Of a stretch of DNA of 64,000 nt, positions 46,791 to 55,054 are shown one piece after another. How positions within the stretch are numbered: the stretch's first letter is position 1; every line of letters begins with the position of its first letter. Source of the DNA: Castellaniella sp040276085 (GTDB lineage Bacteria; Pseudomonadota; Gammaproteobacteria; Burkholderiales; Burkholderiaceae_B); the NCBI RefSeq assembly GCF_040276085.1, contig NZ_JBELOK010000001.1, forward strand, positions 248,001-312,000, written 5' to 3'. The translations under genes and the position numbers were made by a program. The notes under the pieces are model-generated. The model was not told the origin of the DNA, did not search any database, and saw only the letters and a list, made by a program, of their open reading frames with translations.

Positions 46791-47633
46791 ATGGCCGCAT
46801 TACCCAACACCGCCCAAAGCCTGCCTTTGAGCAACGGACGCATCTCGATCTATCAGCCCGAGCAGACGGGGCTCATCTTCCCCGAGCTGCCCACGTTCAA
46901 GACCGCGGCCGAGCAACGCCAGCACCTGAAGGAGCGCCTGGTGGGCGCGTGTCGCGCCTTTGCGCTGCAGGGGTTCGACTACGGCTTTGCCGGACACCTG
47001 ACCATCCGCGACCCTGAGCACCCGAACCTGTACTGGACCAACCCCATGGCCGTGCACTTCTCGCAGGTGAAAGTCTCGAACCTGATCCTTGCCGACCACA
47101 CTGGACAGGTCGTGGAAGGACGCCACGCGATCAACCGCGCCGGCTTCGTCCTGCACGCCGCCGTCCACGAGGCCCATCCCGACATCGTGGCCATGTGCCA
47201 CGCCCACACCCCCTACGGCACGGCCTTCGCCTCGCTGGGCCTGCCCATCCGCCCCATCACCCAGGACGCCTGCGCTTTCTACGAAGACCACGTCGTCATC
47301 AAAAAAGAGGCGGGCCAGGTGGCTGTGGAAGTGAAGGCCGGGCACGAAGTGGCGCAGGCCTTCGCCGGCGTCAAGGCGGCCATCCACCAGAATCATGGGC
47401 TGCTCACGGCCAGCCGGCACAGCATCGAAGCCGCCGCCTTCTGGTTCATTGCGCTGGAACGCTGCTGCCAGCAAGAGCTGATGATTGCCGCCACCGGCCA
47501 GACGCCGCAGCTGGTCACCCCCGAGCGTGCCCGCTACAGCCACGAGCACGTGGGCAGCGAATACATCGGCTGGCTGCACTTCCAGACGATCTGGAATGAG
47601 CTGGTGGCCACCCAGCCCGACATGTTCGAGTAA
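46791..47633 (+). CDS. class II aldolase/adducin-family protein
   Basis: 280 aa from the ATG at 46791, preceded by AGGAG; a longer frame from 46731 is unlikely. The metal-dependent class II aldolase fold is indicated by the zinc histidines in MCHAHTPYGTAFA (about 141-153) and HQNHGLLTAS (about 200-209). The family includes fuculose-phosphate aldolases and also decarboxylases for dihydroxyphthalate-type acids. The MFS gene downstream belongs to the organic-acid transporter group, so a role with an imported acid is plausible. A strong terminator follows the gene. Confidence 0.85.
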   Translation: MAALPNTAQSLPLSNGRISIYQPEQTGLIFPELPTFKTAAEQRQHLKERLVGACRAFALQGFDYGFAGHLTIRDPEHPNLYWTNPMAVHFSQVKVSNLILADHTGQVVEGRHAINRAGFVLHAAVHEAHPDIVAMCHAHTPYGTAFASLGLPIRPITQDACAFYEDHVVIKKEAGQVAVEVKAGHEVAQAFAGVKAAIHQNHGLLTASRHSIEAAAFWFIALERCCQQELMIAATGQTPQLVTPERARYSHEHVGSEYIGWLHFQTIWNELVATQPDMFE

Positions 47634-47642
47634 AAATTCGGC

Positions 47643-47692
47643 GGCCTGCCTGCCCGTGACGCACGCGCCACGGGCAGGCAGGCCCCCTTTTT
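47643..47692 (+). terminator. rho-independent terminator after the aldolase gene
   Basis: A perfect 16-bp stem (GGCCTGCCTGCCCGTG and its complement, 47643-47658 and 47669-47684) with a 10-nt loop, then CCC and five T residues on the plus strand. It lies between the aldolase stop and the MFS start 41 bp farther on. Confidence 0.85.
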
Positions 47693-47733
47693 GCAGTTGC
47701 GGGACCCTTCTGAAAAAAATAAAGGAGACAAAC

Positions 47734-49110
47734 ATGCAAGAGCAAGACAGTGCTGGTGTCGCACAGCCCCCCTTCAATACGCCCATGGCGCCGCCCTTTG
47801 CCCACCAGGCGGCCAGCGGCCCCATGCGCACCGAGCAGCAAATCTACGTCCGAGTGATCTGGCGCCTGCTGCCGTTCCTTTTTCTCTGTTACGTCTGCGC
47901 CTATCTGGATCGCATCAACGTCAGCTTCGCCAAGCTGCAAATGCTCAGCGACCTGGGCCTGAGCGAAGCAGCCTACGGTTTTGGCGCGGGCATCTTTTTC
48001 GTGGGCTATCTGCTCTTTGAAGTGCCCAGCAACCTGGTGCTGCTGAAGGTGGGTGCCCGGCGCTGGATCGCACGCATCATGGTGACCTGGGGCCTGGTCT
48101 CGGCAGGCATGATGTTCGTCACCTCCGAGACCAGCTTCTACGTCATGCGCTTTCTGCTGGGCGTGGCCGAGGCCGGCTTCATCCCCGCCATTTTGCTGTA
48201 CCTCACCTACTGGTTCCCGGCTTCACGCCGCAGCAAGGTCACCGCCCTTTTCCTCACCGGCATCCCCATGGCGGGAGTGATCGGCGGACCGCTTTCGGGC
48301 TGGATGCTGGACCACTTCGCCGACCACCACAGCCTGGCGGGCTGGCAATGGCTATTCCTGCTACAGGGCCTGCCCACCGTCCTCATCGGCATCGTGGCCT
48401 GGTTTTACCTGGATGACAAAGTGGAGCACGCCAAATGGCTGAGCCCCGCGGAGAAGCAGCTGATCGAACGCAACCTGGACCATGACCGCAGCGGGCACGC
48501 GCTGCACTCCATCCGTGAAGGCCTGACCAGTCCCAAGATCCTGCTCATGAGCCTGATCTACTTCTGCTTCACCATGGGCCTGTATGGCGTGAGCTTCTGG
48601 CTTCCCTCGCTCATCAAGAACAGCGGCGTGACAAGCGACTTCCATATCGGCCTGCTGGCCGCCATCCCCTACGCGGCCGCCACCTTGGCCATGGTCGCGG
48701 TGAGCCACCACTCCGACACAACGGGTGAACGGCGCTGGCACCTGGCCCTGCCAGGCGCAATCGGCGCCTTGGGCCTGTGCCTGAGCGTCATCTACGCCAA
48801 CAACACCTGGTTCGCCATGATTGCCCTGACGGTGGGCACCATGGGCGTGATGACCACGATCTCGCAGTTCTGGACGATTCCGCCCGCCATCCTGGGCGGG
48901 GCAGCCGCTGCCGCGGGCATTGCCCTGGCCAACTCGGTGGGCAGCGTATCGGGCGTGATCAGCCCCTACCTCATCGGCTGGCTGCAGACCAACACGGGCA
49001 GCACCGGGGCCGGGGTGTATGGCCTGGCGGCCAGCATGATCATCGGCTGCTTCCTGACCTTCCGGCTCTCGGCCAAGCAGGTCAACAGCAGCGCGCGGAC
49101 CCGCGCCTAG
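47734..49110 (+). CDS. MFS transporter, anion:cation symporter (ACS) type
   Basis: 458 aa from the ATG at 47734, chosen because AAAGGAG precedes it by 7 bp. Twelve helices. The first helix reads LLPFLFLCYVCAYLDRINVSFAKL, the typical ACS-family (phthalate, tartrate, hexuronate permease) signature with D-R-x-N. It probably imports the substrate of the aldolase. The hairpin GGTGCGGCAG/CTGCCGCACC at 49117-49141 just after the gene may end transcription. Confidence 0.88.
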   Translation: MQEQDSAGVAQPPFNTPMAPPFAHQAASGPMRTEQQIYVRVIWRLLPFLFLCYVCAYLDRINVSFAKLQMLSDLGLSEAAYGFGAGIFFVGYLLFEVPSNLVLLKVGARRWIARIMVTWGLVSAGMMFVTSETSFYVMRFLLGVAEAGFIPAILLYLTYWFPASRRSKVTALFLTGIPMAGVIGGPLSGWMLDHFADHHSLAGWQWLFLLQGLPTVLIGIVAWFYLDDKVEHAKWLSPAEKQLIERNLDHDRSGHALHSIREGLTSPKILLMSLIYFCFTMGLYGVSFWLPSLIKNSGVTSDFHIGLLAAIPYAAATLAMVAVSHHSDTTGERRWHLALPGAIGALGLCLSVIYANNTWFAMIALTVGTMGVMTTISQFWTIPPAILGGAAAAAGIALANSVGSVSGVISPYLIGWLQTNTGSTGAGVYGLAASMIIGCFLTFRLSAKQVNSSARTRA

Positions 49111-49116
49111 CCAGCA

Positions 49117-49141
49117 GGTGCGGCAGGAACGCTGCCGCACC
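49117..49141. terminator. hairpin after the MFS gene
   Basis: Perfect 10-bp stem GGTGCGGCAG with loop GAACG, between the MFS stop (49110) and the convergent GntR stop (49216). No T-tract follows, so termination is only probable. Confidence 0.45.
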
Positions 49142-49215
49142 CGCACCTGGAGCGATCTCCACCTCCGTCTCTACACCCATGCCCGCCCCCGCAGCGCGGG
49201 CATGGCGCCGGATCA

Positions 49216-49899
49216 TCAGGCCGGTTCGACCGGCGCCTCGGCCAGCACTTCGCCCAGGCGCCGCAGCAATTCCACGCTGGCGCGATGCGTATGCTGCTCG
49301 GCCAGCTCGCCCGCACGCTGCACTTCCCCCTGGGCAATGGCTTCGGCAATCGCCTGGTGTTCCTGCCAGATGCTCGCGCGCTGGCTCGAGGACTGCAGCA
49401 CGGCGCCCATGACGCGGCGCAAATGCACCCAGTGAAAACGTTCCGTGCGCAGGATCAGCGGATTGCCGGAGGCTTGGTACACCGCGCTGTGAAAGGCCAT
49501 GTCCGTGTCGATCAGAGCCTTGACGACCGTTCCCGCGGCTGCCTTGCGCCCGTTTTCGATCAGGCGCGGGTCCAGCGCCTGTTTGCGCTGCGCGGCCAGA
49601 CGCGCAGCCAGCGCGTCAAGCGCCCCGCGAATCTCGTAAAGATGGGCAATCCACTGGGGATCGAGCGGCGCCACCATCACCCCGCGGCCCGGCGCATCCA
49701 CGAGAAATTCGTCGTTTTTCAGCAGCCGTATGGCCTGCAACACCGGCGAGCGCGACACCGCCATCTGTTCGGCCACTTCCTCTTGCGTGATGCGGGCTCC
49801 CGGCGCCAGGTCTCCCTCGCAAATGGCATCGCGCAGTGCCTTGTAGACCTCGTCCACATAATCCGGGCGCGCCTTGAGTCTGGTCAGTTGGGCTTTCAT
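49216..49899 (-). CDS. GntR-family regulator (FCD domain)
   Basis: 227 aa. Winged helix at the N-terminus (EGDLAPGARITQEEVAEQMAVSRSPVLQAIRLLKND), then an FCD effector domain (DTDMAFHSAVYQASGNPLI with the metal-binding D/H). Divergent from the Rieske oxygenase operon across a 284-bp gap holding several TGTAT/ATACA elements, so it probably controls that operon. The gap holds no gene. Confidence 0.88.
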   Translation of the reverse strand: MKAQLTRLKARPDYVDEVYKALRDAICEGDLAPGARITQEEVAEQMAVSRSPVLQAIRLLKNDEFLVDAPGRGVMVAPLDPQWIAHLYEIRGALDALAARLAAQRKQALDPRLIENGRKAAAGTVVKALIDTDMAFHSAVYQASGNPLILRTERFHWVHLRRVMGAVLQSSSQRASIWQEHQAIAEAIAQGEVQRAGELAEQHTHRASVELLRRLGEVLAEAPVEPA

Positions 49900-50078
49900 G
49901 ATGTCACTTTATGTATTCAGAGTACAGATACATTACCATCTGCCGCCGGGAAAGAAAACTTGCACGCGTATCCCAGGAAAGCCGGCCAGCCGTCGGGCCT
50001 CCAAGCCTTGGGCGATCCAGCCTCGGCTCCAAAATCCGTGTTTACCCTGATGTACAGCGAATTCCCATCTATTTACTA

Positions 50079-50090
50079 TCTGTATACAGA
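50079..50090. promoter_or_regulatory. candidate GntR operator (TCTGTATACAGA)
   Basis: A perfect 12-bp palindrome 94 bp upstream of the Rieske start codon. A related imperfect element, TGTATTCAGAGTACAGATACA, lies next to the GntR start at about 49912-49933. The pair suggests control of both divergent promoters. Confidence 0.5.
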
Positions 50091-50183
50091 GTTCAGAACA
50101 CAGAACTCACAGAAGCTGCCACCATCGAAGGCAGCTCAGACACAGGCCACTCAGACGCAGCATTCACGCAAAGGAAAATCGCG

Positions 50184-51767
50184 ATGATCACTGAAATCAA
50201 GCGTCCCATGGACGTAGCGGGCGAACGGCGCAGCACCGGCGCCACCCCTCCCAAAAAACTCACGCCCTTTGGCGGCTACTACTCGAACCAGGTGCCGGCT
50301 CCCGACCCCGAGCTCACACAAGTCGGACCAGGCACGCCGCTGGGCGAATACATGCGCCGCTTCTGGCACCCCGTGTGCATGTCGATGGAGCTGACCGATA
50401 CGCCGCGTTATCTGAAGATCCTGGGCGAAGAGCTCGTGGCCTTTCGCGACGGCTCGGGCAAGGTGGGGCTGCTGCACGCCCACTGTGTGCATCGCGGCGC
50501 CTCGCTGGAATACGGCGCCATCCAGGAGCACGGCATCCAGTGCTGCTACCACGGCATGGTGTTCGACGTGGACGGCACTTGCCTGAAGGCCCCCTTCCCC
50601 AAGGGCGAGGAAAAGGAAGCAGAAAAATTTGCCCGCTCGATCCAGCAGGGCGCCTACAAGGCCTTCGAGCGCCACGGCCTCGTGTTTGCCTATATGGGCC
50701 CGCCCGATGAAGAACCTGCCTTCCCCGAATGGGAGGGCAACTTCACCGTGCTGCCCGGCGACGAGCTCGTGCCCTACAGCAACTTCCAGCATTGCAACTG
50801 GCTGCAGGTCCAGGACAATTCCGCTGACAACTTCCACACCATGTCCTTGCACGCCAAGATCAGCGTGACGGGTGGCCACTTCCAGGGCACGACCTTCGAC
50901 GAGGTGGGCGCCGCTACCATGGAGGTCGCCCCCGACATGCAGTTCATCCCCATCCACCAGGGGCGCGGGCTGGCCTGCGCCGGGGCGCGCCGGGCCGACA
51001 AGGAGCACATGCACATTCGGGTGCAGCACCAAGTGCTGCCCAACCTCAGCCTGCATGCCTATACCTCGGAAGACGGCAAGCAGAAAAAGCTCTTCAGCCG
51101 CTTTCACATGATTCGCTGGACGGTGCCGGTGGACGATGAAAACAGCAAGATGATCGGCTGGCGCGTCATGGGGCCAGGCATCGACACTCGCAGCGTGGGC
51201 GACAAGAACCTGGTGGGCTACGAGACCATCGACTTCCTGGAGGGTCAGGTGGCCATGCGCCGCCCCGAGCGCTTCGGCAAGTACAAGCTGGAGGACATGC
51301 CGCCCATCCCGAAGAACCACCGCGAGCGCCACAACTACAAAGAGACGCAGTACGCGCCGGGCGACTACGAGGCCATCGTCAGTCAGCGGCCCATCGCCGT
51401 GCATGCCCTGGAGAACCCCACGAAGTTCGACGCCGGCGTGTACATGTTCCGCAAGCTGCTGAAAGATGCCTTGCGCGGGTCCAACCCGGCCGCGTCGGCG
51501 CACAGCTTTGCCGAATGGTTCAAGACCATGGGCGGGGCCCCCAACAGCTACTGCACGGGCAATGTGTTCAACCTGCCCGAGGTCAGCGACGTGACCCAGG
51601 AAGTCCGCCGGCGCCGCCTTCTCGCCCGGCAAGTGGTCAACATCCTGACGGAAAGCGATGCCATGCCCGCGCAGGAACGCAGCGACTACGTGCGCGGCAA
51701 GATGGAAGCCCTGGAACAGCAGCTGCAGCGCGAACTGGAAGAGCAGGCGCTGGCGCTTGCGCAATAG
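50184..51767 (+). CDS. Rieske aromatic-ring-hydroxylating oxygenase, large subunit
   Basis: 527 aa from the ATG at 50184 with AAAGGA upstream. The Rieske 2Fe-2S cluster ligands are C101-x-H103 and C120-x2-H123 (HCVHRG and CCYHGMVFD). The mononuclear-iron region is DNSADNFHTMSLHAK around 225-240. The layout is that of single-component-type oxygenases such as phthalate 4,5-dioxygenase, but the protein is about 90 residues longer than typical, mostly in the C-terminal half (RRRRLLARQVVNIL, then a charged helix). It acts with the reductase encoded 110 bp downstream. Substrate unknown, probably an aromatic acid or ether. Confidence 0.9.
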   Translation: MITEIKRPMDVAGERRSTGATPPKKLTPFGGYYSNQVPAPDPELTQVGPGTPLGEYMRRFWHPVCMSMELTDTPRYLKILGEELVAFRDGSGKVGLLHAHCVHRGASLEYGAIQEHGIQCCYHGMVFDVDGTCLKAPFPKGEEKEAEKFARSIQQGAYKAFERHGLVFAYMGPPDEEPAFPEWEGNFTVLPGDELVPYSNFQHCNWLQVQDNSADNFHTMSLHAKISVTGGHFQGTTFDEVGAATMEVAPDMQFIPIHQGRGLACAGARRADKEHMHIRVQHQVLPNLSLHAYTSEDGKQKKLFSRFHMIRWTVPVDDENSKMIGWRVMGPGIDTRSVGDKNLVGYETIDFLEGQVAMRRPERFGKYKLEDMPPIPKNHRERHNYKETQYAPGDYEAIVSQRPIAVHALENPTKFDAGVYMFRKLLKDALRGSNPAASAHSFAEWFKTMGGAPNSYCTGNVFNLPEVSDVTQEVRRRRLLARQVVNILTESDAMPAQERSDYVRGKMEALEQQLQRELEEQALALAQ

Positions 51768-51877
51768 GCCAGCGGCACCCGCGACGGCGGCAACCCCCCT
51801 GTGGGGAGGCCGCCGGCCGCGAGGCCCGCTGGCGCCACAAGGCTGACCAATGCCACCTCAAGTACAGGAGTTCAAGC

Positions 51878-52864
51878 ATGCAAGATACGCCTTCCACCGC
51901 CCCGGCCACGCTCGAACTGATGGTCCGGCAAGTCCGTTATGAGGGAGTTGGCATTCACTCGTTCGAGCTGGTGCATCCGCAGGGGCAGGTCCTGCCCGCC
52001 TTCACCGCAGGGGCCCATATCGACGTCCACGTACCAGGCGGTTTCGTGCGCCAGTATTCTTTATGCAACGACCCGGCCGAACGCCACCGCTACCTCATTG
52101 CCGTGCTCAGGGACGAGCATGGGCGCGGCGGCTCCAGGCAGCTGCATGCCGCCCTCACTGTGTCCTCGTCCGTGACCGTGAGCCAGCCACGCAACCAGTT
52201 CCGCCTGGACGACACGGCACGCACGGTGATCCTGCTGGCAGGCGGCATCGGCATCACCCCCTTGAAAAGCATGGTCCACACCCTGCAGCGGCAGGGGCGC
52301 GACTTCATGCTGCACTACTGCGCCAAAGACCTGGAGCACCTGGCGTTTCGCGACACCATGACGGCGCTGGAACAGGCCGGCCAGGCCAGCTTCCACTTCG
52401 ATGGGGGCGACCCGAAAAACGGCCTGGACATCGCCGGCCTGCTGCGGGCGCCGGCGCCTGGCACCGCGCTGTACTACTGCGGACCCGGCGGCTTCATGCA
52501 AGCCTGCGCGGCCGCTGCCCAGCATTGGCCCAAGGGCAGCGTGCACTGCGAACACTTCAAGGCGCCCGAGCCCTCGCCCATACTGTCGGCGGCCCGCGCG
52601 CCGGGCAGCTTCCAGATTCAGATCGCCAGCACCGGCAGGCTCATTGCCGTGCCGGCCGACGAGTCCATTGCCACGGCCTTGGAAAAGGCCGGCATCGCCA
52701 TCGAAACCTCGTGTCTGTCCGGCCTGTGCGGCACCTGCCGCATCCGTTATCTGGAAGGCGAGGTCGAGCACAATGACTTCATCCTGGACGAAGACGAACG
52801 CGCCCACTATCTGACCGCTTGCGTGTCGCGCTGCCACAGCGAACGGCTGGTGCTCGATCTGTAG
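51878..52864 (+). CDS. oxygenase reductase, phthalate-dioxygenase-reductase type
   Basis: 328 aa from the ATG at 51878 with AGGAG upstream. Domain order is flavin (RQYSLCNDP), NAD (LLAGGIGITPLKSM), then a C-terminal plant-type 2Fe-2S domain (CLSGLCGTCRIRY with the fourth Cys in LTACVSRC). This order is that of PDR/VanB-type reductases, which feed electrons from NADH to Rieske oxygenases. Partner of the oxygenase directly upstream. Confidence 0.93.
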   Translation: MQDTPSTAPATLELMVRQVRYEGVGIHSFELVHPQGQVLPAFTAGAHIDVHVPGGFVRQYSLCNDPAERHRYLIAVLRDEHGRGGSRQLHAALTVSSSVTVSQPRNQFRLDDTARTVILLAGGIGITPLKSMVHTLQRQGRDFMLHYCAKDLEHLAFRDTMTALEQAGQASFHFDGGDPKNGLDIAGLLRAPAPGTALYYCGPGGFMQACAAAAQHWPKGSVHCEHFKAPEPSPILSAARAPGSFQIQIASTGRLIAVPADESIATALEKAGIAIETSCLSGLCGTCRIRYLEGEVEHNDFILDEDERAHYLTACVSRCHSERLVLDL

Positions 52865-52988
52865 CTCCTTAGGCAAACCGTCCGGCCACCCAACATCGGC
52901 CAAGGGTGGCATGCCCCACGAGCACCTCAAGGCGCCCCGCCCGCGCCCCACCCTGCGGCTCTTCCCTATTGCAATGCCGCTTCCAGCT

Positions 52989-53016
52989 GCTATTATTCAA
53001 CTAATATATTAATAGC
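52989..53016. promoter_or_regulatory. AT-rich inverted repeat upstream of the hydrolase gene
   Basis: GCTATTA (52989-52995) and TAATAGC (53010-53016) flank an AT-rich centre (CTAATATATT) and end 10 bp before the ATG at 53027. The position suits an operator or promoter element. The regulator is unknown. Confidence 0.45.
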
Positions 53017-53026
53017 ACACCAGAAC

Positions 53027-53755
53027 ATGAAACCCCTACAAGAGGGCACAGGCTCCGTGACCGTGCTGGCCGTGCACGGCATACAGGGCACGGCGGCGTC
53101 GTGGCTGCCGGTGGCACGCGCACTGAAAGACCAGGCCCACTTCGTGATGCCCAATCTGCGCGGGCGCGCCGATGCGGTGCGCGGCCAGGGCGCCGACGAC
53201 TACCGCCTGCCCTGCTTCGCGCAAGACCTGGCCGCCGCCATCGACGAACACATTGGCACGCAGCCCTATTACCTGGCCGGGTGGAGCCTGGGCGTGTCGA
53301 TTGCCCTGGAATACCTGGGCGGCAGCGGCCACGCCATCCATCCGCCGCGCGGCCTGATCCTGCTCTCGGGCAGCCCCAGGCTGTGCCGCACCCGCTGGTT
53401 CGCGGGCCACGACACCGAAGCCCTGAAGAGCGAAGCGGCGCAGCGCGTGCAGGTGCTGGGCATGAAAGAGGCCGCCGACCCGCAAGCCGCCGCCTGGACT
53501 TGGCAAGCCATCTGCAACACCGATCAAAGCGCTCTGCTCGCGCGCATCCGCGTGCCCACGCTCGTCATACACGGCACGGAAGACGCCGACAGCCCCTTTT
53601 TGCACGGCCTGTGGCTGGCGCGCGGCATCGCGCAGGCCAGCATGCACCCAATCGAGGGGGTGGGCCACGGCCTGCCCTCGGGAGCCACAGCCGAAGTGGC
53701 CGCGGCCATCCGCCAATTCATCGCACAACGCGAACACACGCAGGAGACCCAATGA
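53027..53755 (+). CDS. alpha/beta-fold hydrolase
   Basis: 242 aa. Oxyanion-hole motif VLAVHGIQGTAASW, nucleophile elbow LAGWSLGVSIALEYL (serine about residue 88), a late acid in VIHGTEDADSPF and the histidine in IEGVGHGLPSG. Typical of small esterases, C-C hydrolases and acyl hydrolases. The stop overlaps the start of the alcohol dehydrogenase gene (ATGA), so the two are made together. It may act on the products of the Rieske oxygenase, but the promoter-like repeat before it makes a separate unit possible. Confidence 0.87.
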   Translation: MKPLQEGTGSVTVLAVHGIQGTAASWLPVARALKDQAHFVMPNLRGRADAVRGQGADDYRLPCFAQDLAAAIDEHIGTQPYYLAGWSLGVSIALEYLGGSGHAIHPPRGLILLSGSPRLCRTRWFAGHDTEALKSEAAQRVQVLGMKEAADPQAAAWTWQAICNTDQSALLARIRVPTLVIHGTEDADSPFLHGLWLARGIAQASMHPIEGVGHGLPSGATAEVAAAIRQFIAQREHTQETQ

Positions 53756-54999
53756 ACCCATCCGACCTGATCCATTTCTGCCCGCCAGGGCGCCTGATCA
53801 TCGGCACTGGCGCGCGCGCCCAGCTGCCCGCCCTGGTACACCACCTGGGCTGGAAAAAAGGCGTCATCGTCACGGATAAATTCTTCACGGCCCACACACC
53901 CTGGGTGCGCGAATACATCGACGCGGCCCAGGCCCTGGGCATCGAAACCCGCGTCTTCGATGGCGGCGCCCCCGACCCCTCCACCACGCTGTGCGATGCG
54001 GCGACCAAGACGCTGCTGGAAGGCAACTACCAGCCCGATCACCTGATCGCCTTGGGCGGAGGCAGCAACATCGACCTGGCCAAGGGCCTGTGCCTGACGC
54101 TGCCCACGAACCGGCGCATACACGATTTCGTCGCCGGCGTGCCTGAAGGGGTGCGCCCGCTGCCGCTGGTGGCCGTGCCCACCACGGCCGGCACCGGCTC
54201 CGAGGCCACGCCGGGGGCCATCATGATCGACCCGGAAAACGCCACCAAGGTCGCCGTCATGGACAACTCCCTGCGGCCCGCCATCGCCCTGGTCGATCCG
54301 GAACTGACCTATACCTGCCCGCCGCGCGTCACCGGCGACTCGGGCATCGACGCCTTCACCCACGCCATCGAATCCTACATCACGCAAGACTCCACGGAAT
54401 TCGACCGGGCCGGCAGCCCCGACCCTGGCTACAGCGGGCGCTCCACGCTGACCATGATGTTCGCGCGTGAGGCCGTCTCGCTCTGTGCGAAGTATCTGAA
54501 GCGCACCTACGTCAACGGCAGCGACACCGAGGCGCGCTGCGGCATGGCCTACGCCAGCAACTACGCGGCGCTGTCCTATGGCAGCTCGGGCCTGCACGCC
54601 GTGCACGGCCTGGCCTACGCCGTGGCCGGCCTCACCCACCGCTCGCACGGCAGCACCAACGCCGTCATGCTGCCCTACGTGCTGGACAACCTGCGCGACG
54701 TGCGGGAAAAGGAACTGGCCGAGGTGGCCGGCATCTTCGGCATACAGGCCGCAACCCCGGCAAAGGCGGCATCGCTGCTGGCCGTGGCGGTGCGCGACCT
54801 TGTGGCCGCACTCGATCTGCCGACCACGCTGCACGACTTCGGCATTGCGCAGGAACAACTGCCCCGGCTGATTGAAGACGGCCTGCAGGTCACGCGGCTG
54901 GCCAAGGCCTTCCCCAAGGCCGACGTCAAGGGCGCCTACACCTCGATCGTGCACAACGCCTGGGCGGGCGTGCTCTCGGGAGAAACGGCGCGCGCCTGA
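53752..54999 (+). CDS. iron-containing (type III) alcohol dehydrogenase
   Basis: 415 aa. NAD site around ALGGGSNIDLAKG (about 98-110) and the family pattern PLVAVPTTAGTGSEAT. Metal ligands are in GDSGIDAFTHAIESYIT and GLHAVHGLAYAVAG with LTHRSHGSTNAVMLPYVL. The group includes 1,3-propanediol, lactaldehyde and 4-hydroxybutyrate dehydrogenases. It overlaps the hydrolase by 4 bp, which suggests hydrolysis followed by oxidation or reduction of the product. Ends before a strong bidirectional terminator. Confidence 0.9.
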   Translation: MNPSDLIHFCPPGRLIIGTGARAQLPALVHHLGWKKGVIVTDKFFTAHTPWVREYIDAAQALGIETRVFDGGAPDPSTTLCDAATKTLLEGNYQPDHLIALGGGSNIDLAKGLCLTLPTNRRIHDFVAGVPEGVRPLPLVAVPTTAGTGSEATPGAIMIDPENATKVAVMDNSLRPAIALVDPELTYTCPPRVTGDSGIDAFTHAIESYITQDSTEFDRAGSPDPGYSGRSTLTMMFAREAVSLCAKYLKRTYVNGSDTEARCGMAYASNYAALSYGSSGLHAVHGLAYAVAGLTHRSHGSTNAVMLPYVLDNLRDVREKELAEVAGIFGIQAATPAKAASLLAVAVRDLVAALDLPTTLHDFGIAQEQLPRLIEDGLQVTRLAKAFPKADVKGAYTSIVHNAWAGVLSGETARA

Positions 55000-55010
55000 G
55001 GGCTTGCGCC

Positions 55011-55054
55011 ACACCCCGCGCCGCCCGGTGAAACACCGGCGCGGCGCGGGGTGT
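55011..55054. terminator. bidirectional terminator between the alcohol dehydrogenase and glcF
   Basis: A GC-rich hairpin of about 20 bp with one bulged C and an AAA loop (ACACCCCGCGCCGC...CCGGTG / CACCGG...GCGGCGCGGGGTGT). TTT follows on the plus strand. It directly abuts the glcF stop codon (55055) and ends both convergent units. Confidence 0.85.
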
